Made by a program: the position numbers and the translations under genes. A stretch of 64,000 nucleotides of DNA, from the NCBI GenBank assembly GCA_028571685.1, contig CM053166.1, positions 58,986,111 to 59,050,110 of the forward strand, written 5' to 3'. The notes under the pieces were generated by a model. It was not told the DNA's origin. It made no database searches and worked only from the letters and a program-made list of their open reading frames with translations. Of this stretch, positions 57,546 to 64,000 are shown piece after piece. The stretch is from Heterohyrax brucei (Eukaryota > Chordata > Mammalia > Hyracoidea > Procaviidae). The stretch's first letter is position 1. Each line of letters opens with the position of its first letter.

Positions 57546-58589
57546 AATTATAAAAAGTAGTTAATGAATAAAGACAAGCAGAACATCATTAGATTTCAAA
57601 ACTAGAACTATACACGGTAACATCCTTTAAATCAAATTTCCGTTAGAAACAAAATCCTCTCTCTTGTAGAAAGTGAAAGAGATTCTCCTCATATTGACTC
57701 AGGCTCTACACTAATAATACAGTGGATGATCAGGGCATTTACACTTTACTCAGTTTTAAGAAGGGTTACAAGGCACTGGGTGGACTCAGAAAAGGAAAAA
57801 AAAAGCAGGTCCTACAGCATCTTGGACACTACAGCATAAATCCAGAGCCATATTTCATGGTTCAAGAATCTGCACTGCCAGTTGCAACCAAAAAAAAAAA
57901 GATGACGAAGAAAAAGGTAAGAGCTGTGCATCCCATCAGCTCGCTGGCTGAAGTCAAGTACCTGCTCTGCAGCAGTAACTCAGTTGCTTGATTATTTAGG
58001 CGTACAGTGCTGGCAGACAGCTGTGACACTCACAGACCCAGAAGCTGCTGTTTAGTACATGGCTTTCAGAATCACAGAGAACAATTTCAGTATTTTTATT
58101 ACAGGATATAGGAATAACTACCCTGTGGAAACTACCCACCCTATCCCCAACAAACACCTAACTCTAAAATATCATTACTTCTGCTTTGGCAAGTTAGTGA
58201 TAATAAAACAAACATTCTGTCTGTTGGGGCAAGGGAACCGGAAGGAAAAAAATTGGAGAGTAGAAGGTATAAAGTAAAATTCAAAATGAATTATATTTTT
58301 GAATAGGTGACCAAGAGTCTATATTTTCTATTGCTAAAGAATACATATACTTATCAGTTTGGTGATCAACACTGATATTTCATTACAAGAAAAACAAAAA
58401 GAAAAAGAAATAGATGAAAGAATGATTAGCAGTATGAACACCCTACGGAAGAGGTAAGAAATTTAATTTTTTAAAAATCAAACAACTAAAATTTATAGCA
58501 AATAAACTGAAAATGAAGACACGTGCTTTACTTTAATGAAACCCAATGCAGTATTTCCACAACTTGAATCAATATCAGAATGCAGCACA
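57546..58589. other. Low-repeat stretch with two plus-strand candidate exons
   Basis: 57723-57916: 'actaataatacag' acceptor, 64 open codons, 'gtaagagctg' donor; contains a poly-Lys run encoded by an A tract. 58390-58453: 'tttcattacaag' acceptor, 20 open codons, 'gtaagaaatt' donor. The reading phases of these two do not join. No protein recognised. Confidence 0.15.
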
Positions 58590-58730
58590 AGATGAATGGA
58601 CTTTAGAATCATAGTTGGTGTCCCGTGTGGTCTGAGGCAAGTTATTCATCACCTCCTCTAAATCTCAATGTTCTCTGTAAAATAGGTACAGTTAAATGAG
58701 ATAACACACATAAATGCCTTACATTATATT
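58590..58730 (+). mobile_element. MIR-like old SINE
   Basis: 'ctctgtaaaataggtacagt' and 'taaatgagataacacacata' are typical MIR core and 3' wording. Confidence 0.65.
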
Positions 58731-58775
58731 ACATCCTCTTACAAAGCAGATATTACATTATAATTTTTTTTTTAC

Positions 58776-58809
58776 CTTGAAACGTCTGTGGGTCAAAGTT
58801 CTTACCACA
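58776..58809 (-). other. Candidate micro-exon
   Basis: 34 bases on the minus strand between a T-rich tract ending 'tacattttaag' and 'gtaaaaaaaa'. Open in two frames. Weak donor. Confidence 0.12.
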
Positions 58810-59052
58810 CTTAAAATGTAAAAACACGCACAAAAATAAAATAAGTTAAGAACAATCTCAAACAAGGTACACTTGCTTTTTTTAATTTACTGAGTAGAGC
58901 AACAACTTGAAATAAAAGAACTGTCAATTTAAAATATCAATTTAAGGGACACTGGAGATATATTTCATCAGGTGAAACTACATTTATTACAGATACAAGA
59001 AAAAAATGGAGGAGTGAACTTCTGATATCAAGGATATAGAAGTATGTTACAG

Positions 59053-59271
59053 TCATGGAAGTTAAAGATGTCTGTCATATAGGAAGTATAAAAGATAATC
59101 TGCAAACACCACTGCAGAAACTCCAAATTCTAAAGCAGTCTGTAAAAGCAGACATGAGGCCATTTAGAAAAGGTCCTGCATGTTCAGAAAAACAACAGAA
59201 TAGCTCAGTCCCCCCTCAAAATGGTCCCAGAATGAAATTTCATCTTAGGAATCAACATTGCTCACTCCCCA
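59053..59271 (+). other. Candidate coding exon
   Basis: 'aagtatgttacag' acceptor, 219 bases open in one frame (72 codons; 'LQTPLQKLQILKQSVKADM' mid-part), then the strong donor 'gtaagtcctg' after 'ctcactcccca'. Composition is polar and Gln/Ser/Lys rich. No family recognised; the strongest of the plus-strand candidates here. Confidence 0.22.
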
Positions 59272-60189
59272 GTAAGTCCTGCTATGTGTAGGAATTGCAT
59301 ATTCTGTGTTTAACATGTTTTTCCTCTGTGGAAATTGCAGTGTAACCTCCATGGCTTAAATTCTTTCTGGGCTACCAGCAGGTTAGCCTGTGATTGTGCT
59401 ACTTCTGTTACATGACTGTCATTGTGATCCAGCAATTCTCTCATGTAACATCTGTGTGTTTCTGGAAAATGTTTGGTCACTTTAAGTTCATACTCAAGAT
59501 GTTCCTAACATTAAAAACTAATTTACCTACAATGTCTAGTTAAAATTTCTAGGAAAGATTTTCCAACGTGATGTAACCATTCCCTCTCTGGTACTAGAAA
59601 CTCAAATCAACACATATGAAAACCATAGTAACTAATACGAATTAGTAAAGCTGATTTTCTTCTCTATGGTAAATTACATATTATTAATCCAGGATTTATA
59701 TAAAGGCTCATTTAACTCCATTCTCTGGCAAACAGCATTATTTGAATCATACCTATGGAATTAAAGTATATAAGCTACCTAACCATACTCTTAAAAGAGT
59801 GTATGTGCAAACACAATCCATACAAAATTGATAAATTTCTTAATATTAAATTAAGCCATTACAATAGAGAATCATCATAAAGAATTGTTATCGGAGCAAT
59901 CTTTGTTGTGTGTTGTTCCAAGTATCAGTCAGTCACCATGTTCACATTAGATATATATCAAAGTAAATGTACACCTTAACATCGCAAGAAATTAAGGCCA
60001 AATACAGGCTGGAAGAAAATTATTACACAACAAGACTCGGAAACACAAATGTATAGAAGACAAAATTCATTATGGTATTTTAGCTGAACTACCTCTCCCA
60101 AATTTTTACTCAATTTGTTAAAAACTGTAATTCTCTAAAAGCCAGTCCCAAGATACCACATACACAGTCAAAGTTTTAAACCAATGACT
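59272..60189. other. Unique AT-rich sequence
   Basis: Nothing recognised. Confidence 0.4.
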
Positions 60190-60375
60190 CTCCATCATAG
60201 CCACACATCAGAGTTACTTACAGAGTTTATATATCACACACATGTACACACACACACACACACCCCAATGTCCAGGACCCATTCCTGGAGATTCCGATTT
60301 CACTGATTTGACTCAGGGTGCTAGCACTAATCTTTCTGAAAAGCTCTCCTGGTGATTCTAACACGCAGTCAGGTA
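60190..60375 (-). mobile_element. MER5-like hAT MITE with (AC)n inside
   Basis: 'catcagagttacttacagag', 'ggagattccgatttcactga', 'ctcctggtgattctaacacg' fit MER5. An AC microsatellite (60234-60262) has expanded within it. Confidence 0.65.
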
Positions 60376-62449
60376 GAAAACCACTACTTTAAACAAATAC
60401 AGCCTTTGGGGACAATAATTACTCTAAGGCCAATAAATATATCTTTTGCATTTTAATGAGAATTATTTTAAAAAAAGAATATTCGATTCATTCCTGAAAT
60501 TACCAAATGGCTGTTACTTTGCAGACACTGTGTTAAGTAATAAAGATATATGTATCTCCTGCCCTCAAGAAGCTCTCTATTAGCTAGGGAAGGAAACCCA
60601 TAAATAAGTAACTGTAATTAAATATGGTAAGTGTTCTCGAGGTGTAAGCAAATACAGCCTCACAAACTTGCATGTCATTCTTGAGCAAGGGTTACACTGC
60701 ATCATTCCAATTTTAGTATATGTCCTAGCAGTGCAGGAAAGTCAAGTTACAGGTAACTAAATACCGTAAATACTGGGGCAAATATTCTGCCTACAAGGTG
60801 AAAACTGTACACATTTTGCTGCTCTCTTTTACAAAAACTGCCGTACCAAGAATGTAGGAAATTTTGTTTTAATCTGGACCGACTGCCTAAAATAGCCATT
60901 ATGCAACATTACTGACTGTACACTTACCTATAAAACTATAAATATGCAAAAGATGCAATAAATGATCATGACATAAAAACTAGCCAGTAACCTGTGTTAG
61001 CACAGTACTGTTTCTTTTCAGTGATGATTTTATGGTTACTAAGGCACGAAAGTTTGGGACTGTGAAAAGGTTCCATCATTGGAGATTTGTTTGAGTCACT
61101 TGAAATACATTACATGGGAAAATGTTACGGAACTAACGGACATTCAAAGGAGCTTTTTCTGCAAGACTTTCAAAATAAGAAACACAGGACAAAAGTTTTC
61201 ATTTTCTTAAAAACAAGTGACATCCTCCAAATATTCATTATGAACCAAATGATTCCCTCAAAATATTAACAAGGGTAAAGGGCTTCAACCACTGAAAACA
61301 CATTCCAAATGATGACCTTATACTCAAAAACTCTTTTAATTCTATAAAATGTCCTTCTCAATCAAGGGATAAAACACACTGAAGAGCCTAAGTTAAACTG
61401 GAACTTTCATTTAAGGACACTAAATAAGGCCTAATATATAGTGAGTACGTAGGTGGATGAGTGGGTAGGTGGTAGGTGGATAAGCAGGTGAATGAGTGAG
61501 TTGGTGGTCAATCAGGCTCAAGAAGCAAAATCGACTTTAAAGTACCTTAAGGAAAAGCTAAACCTATTAAGACCACAAGAGTTGAAAACAATCTGTGATA
61601 CAAATTTGGTATAAAAGAAAAAGAAAATTCCATGGAATTTAGATAGACATTAACAAAATGGTTTTCAGGTACATGTGAACATCTTCAAAGTCCTTCTTTT
61701 TAAATCCAGCAATGAATAAATTCTAAGTTAAAATAATATGCTGAAAGAAAATCTCTAGTGAATTTCAATTTCCAGATCAATATATGCTGAGACAACTTAC
61801 TGGAGAAACCTTCGATGTTTACACTAGGTGAGGAACACTATCATTACATTCTTTACCACTACAGCTACCCTGAATTCATTAACTCATAAATGGCATAATA
61901 TAAATGGCACTGACCAAGTCAGATTGTGTGGGGAATGAATGAGATTTCACAGTTCATACTATCTAAGGTAACCATAGGGTACTTATCACCTCAACCTTTG
62001 CATGCTTTCCCTCTGCATACAGCTCTGCAACAGCAGAGATGGCTTTAGCTCTTCCAGGGGTGCTTCCTAATATTCAATAAAAAGTCAGCAGAATAATAAC
62101 TGTGTTAATGTAAAGCTGACCACCTCTTCTGAACATGAAAAAGCACCAATGCATCATTATCCTTCAAAACCTTAGGTAATCAGAACTAGTTTTCAAAACT
62201 GATACACAGCTTTTTCCAGTCAACACAATGTAACATTTCAATCTCACATTTTTCAATTATGACTTTGCTAGTTTACTTACATCAGCTGTAACTAAGACGC
62301 AACAAACATCATTCACCTATACACACAGTTATTTTAGGGCTTTTGGGAACCACCTAATTTACCTTCACTGGACACTTCTAAAAATGAAAAAGCAAACAAA
62401 AAAACCCAAGACTTTGGATATATTTGTCTCTGCAGAACTGTGATATTCA
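60376..62449. other. Mostly unique sequence
   Basis: Old repeat trace at 60500-60640 ('ctgccctcaagaagctctct'). A short (GTAG/GTGA)-type minisatellite at 61440-61510 ('gtaggtggtaggtggataag'). No exon supported. Confidence 0.4.
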
Positions 62450-62850
62450 CATGTGGTTTCTGAGCACTTAACATGTGGTTACTCTGGCTGACTAAATTTA
62501 TTTTGAATTCTATTTATTCTTAATTTAAATTTAGAAACAGTACTTGAATCAGTTATTAGAAAACTTTTAGGTATGATTGAAGCAACTTGGGTATATAAAT
62601 CTGTTTTATCAAATATAAATTTTAGTTGGTGTAAAATACACACTGGATCTGAAAGACATAGTATGAAATAAAGGTTGTTAAATCAATAATTTGTATGTTG
62701 GTTACATGCTAAAACCATGTCCATAGTATTATGGACTAATTGTAAAAATTAATTCCCACTGTTTGTTGTTGCTTTTTTAAAATGTGGCCACTAGGAAATT
62801 TAAAATGACATGTGTGGCTCACATTATCCATTTTTTGAGCAGAGCTGCTT
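62450..62850. mobile_element. hAT-like MITE, long copy
   Basis: 'cacatgtggtttctgagcac' at the left and 'atgtggccactaggaaattt', 'tgtggctcacattatccatt', 'gagcagagctgc' at the right: the fullest copy of the family seen at 4386, 38955 and 42560. Confidence 0.55.
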
Positions 62851-63540
62851 TAGAGCACTTCCACAACCACTTTACCAGGACACATTTGGATATCCTTATA
62901 GTAGACAAGCTGATCATGTAACAATAGGGGCAAGAAGTAACATGTCCTCATATCAACTGGGTCTCAGTAAAGTGTGTAGCAAGCTCTATTCACAATTTCA
63001 CCATCTGAGGCAACAATGTAATGCCTTAATATGGAAGATAAAAATGAGTTTTCAGCGCTTAAATTGAAATTGAGTACTGCAGGCAACTTAAAAGACAAGG
63101 AGTCAACTGCTCTAAGGTCTTGGCTTCAGTTCCCAACTGCAGATCTTAAAACAGACAATAAAGCATCCCCTCAAAAAAAAAAAAAAAAGAAAAAAGAAAA
63201 AGGTAAAATATTTCCATGGTAGCTATCTAGCAATCCCTATTAAATAAGCAAAAATTACTCTTAAATCTTATCTCCCCAACTTCTAAACCCACAGAATACA
63301 CACTGAACTAGAAATCAACTTCAAATTGCCAGCATTTCCCTCACAAGCAAATTAACAGGATTGTGCACTTGGAATATTGTTTGACAAGAATGAAAAGGAA
63401 ACTATTCAAAACAGATTTAAGGACTGGACAATTAGATGAGGATCTGCAGATTTAATTCTCAATCAGCACTGTGATTAATCTGATTCCCTGCCTTTCCCTA
63501 GTGTAATTACACAACACAGATGAAAGGATGAGCATTTGGA
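62851..63540. other. Unique sequence without CpG
   Basis: From 63081 to 63540 no CpG is present. A run of ~17 A at 63173 is part of an A-rich tract. Nothing else recognised. Confidence 0.45.
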
Positions 63541-64000
63541 CTGTCAGTTCTATATTCTAGTCCAGCCCGGTGACTCAAAGCAGACAGCTCTACTACACCA
63601 ACCACCATCCCAACAACAGTCGCGGGGAGCATCGAAGACTGGTTTAACAGTCATTGCATAACAAGGCGATAAAAATTCGGATGCCCCCAACTCTTTCCAT
63701 GTTTGTCTACAAGGTGAGGAATCTGTTGAAACCGAACGCAGTCCGTCTAAAACCAACCTCCCCAATCCGAGCATGGGGTGAACACAAAGGCATCTAATAT
63801 CCTGCACAATAGGCACACACCCCACAATTTAAAAACCCGGACGCTCTTTCTCTCTACGCATGCAAAAGAAATGCAAGCCGCTCTCTTCTTTCATGGTCTG
63901 AGCCACATTCAAGGTAACAATATCCTCAACTGTTTCCAAAAAGCAACCATAAAATCGGTTCTGCCACGTCCCTGCGAAGCCGTCAGAAAAAAATGCAGCC
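63541..64000. promoter_or_regulatory. CpG-rich edge, probable CpG-island shore
   Basis: I count 18 CpG in 460 bases, against none in the preceding 460 and a generally low level across the window. Such a step commonly marks the border of an unmethylated promoter. No TATA box, start codon or known exon can be assigned, and the direction of transcription is unknown. Confidence 0.5.

Noticed and set aside
63550-63825. 91-codon minus-strand frame in the CpG-rich edge, considered as a first coding exon
   Set aside because: No recognised protein, no clear donor and mid-frame start; CpG-rich DNA has fewer stop codons by chance.
1-64000. CRISPR array, prophage, bacterial operon or plasmid system
   Set aside because: Repeat spacing, base composition, SINE/LINE content and absence of long genes all indicate a mammalian nuclear locus.

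Overview
The window is nuclear DNA of an afrotherian mammal, most likely a paenungulate such as an elephant; manatee or hyrax cannot be excluded from sequence alone. The evidence is more than 30 copies of a tRNA-derived SINE of the AfroSINE type (the head reads 'CCCTGGTGG..AGTGGTTAAG', then 'GCTAACCAAAAGGTCGGCAGTTCGAATCC' broken up by mutation, and the tail reads 'CTATGAGTCGGAATCGACTCG'), together with an L1 lineage with a characteristic ~1 kb 3'UTR and RTE-clade (BovB-like) LINE copies. No bacterial-style genes, rRNA, functional tRNA genes, CRISPR arrays or intact protein-coding genes were found.

The window is an intergenic or intronic repeat landscape. From left to right: a 5'-cut L1 (1-3333); an older L1 3' end, a MaLR-type LTR piece and a DNA transposon (3476-4575); a SINE-rich stretch (4980-11857); a SINE-poor stretch holding a TG tract and a strong but closed candidate exon on the minus strand (11858-13805); a 135-bp tandem duplication split by a solo LTR (14112-14855); two minus-strand L1s (15922-20070); an ancient L1 5' end (21130-22265); a nearly complete, degraded minus-strand L1 (about 24588-34930) that carries a mariner derivative and a two-LTR MaLR provirus inside it; RTE copies (35955-36985 and 40362-42545), the second split by a younger L1; more SINEs, DNA transposons and three plus-strand L1 3' ends (46975-51032); and a quieter right third (51600-63540) with a second copy of the mariner derivative, an RTE 5'-end/3'-end fusion and several low-confidence candidate exons. 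The last 460 bases hold 18 CpG dinucleotides where the previous 460 hold none, so a gene promoter or CpG island probably starts at or just past the right edge.

The 'genes' here are broken retrotransposon reading frames (L1 ORF2 and RTE reverse transcriptase). They work together only as insertion layers. Target-site duplications at several joints give a clear order: old L1 or RTE first, then LTR or mariner, then young L1 and SINEs.

The observations most worth a second look are: (1) two far-apart copies of one rearranged palindromic mariner derivative with the same internal junction, hence a propagated non-autonomous family; (2) a set of ~35-50 bp solo SINE-tail fragments, three of them inside L1s and one with a 6-bp flanking repeat; (3) an RTE copy that joins its 3' tail directly to its 5' end; (4) an open frame shared by several L1 3'UTR copies, 139 codons in one; (5) the CpG step at the right edge with candidate exons to its left.
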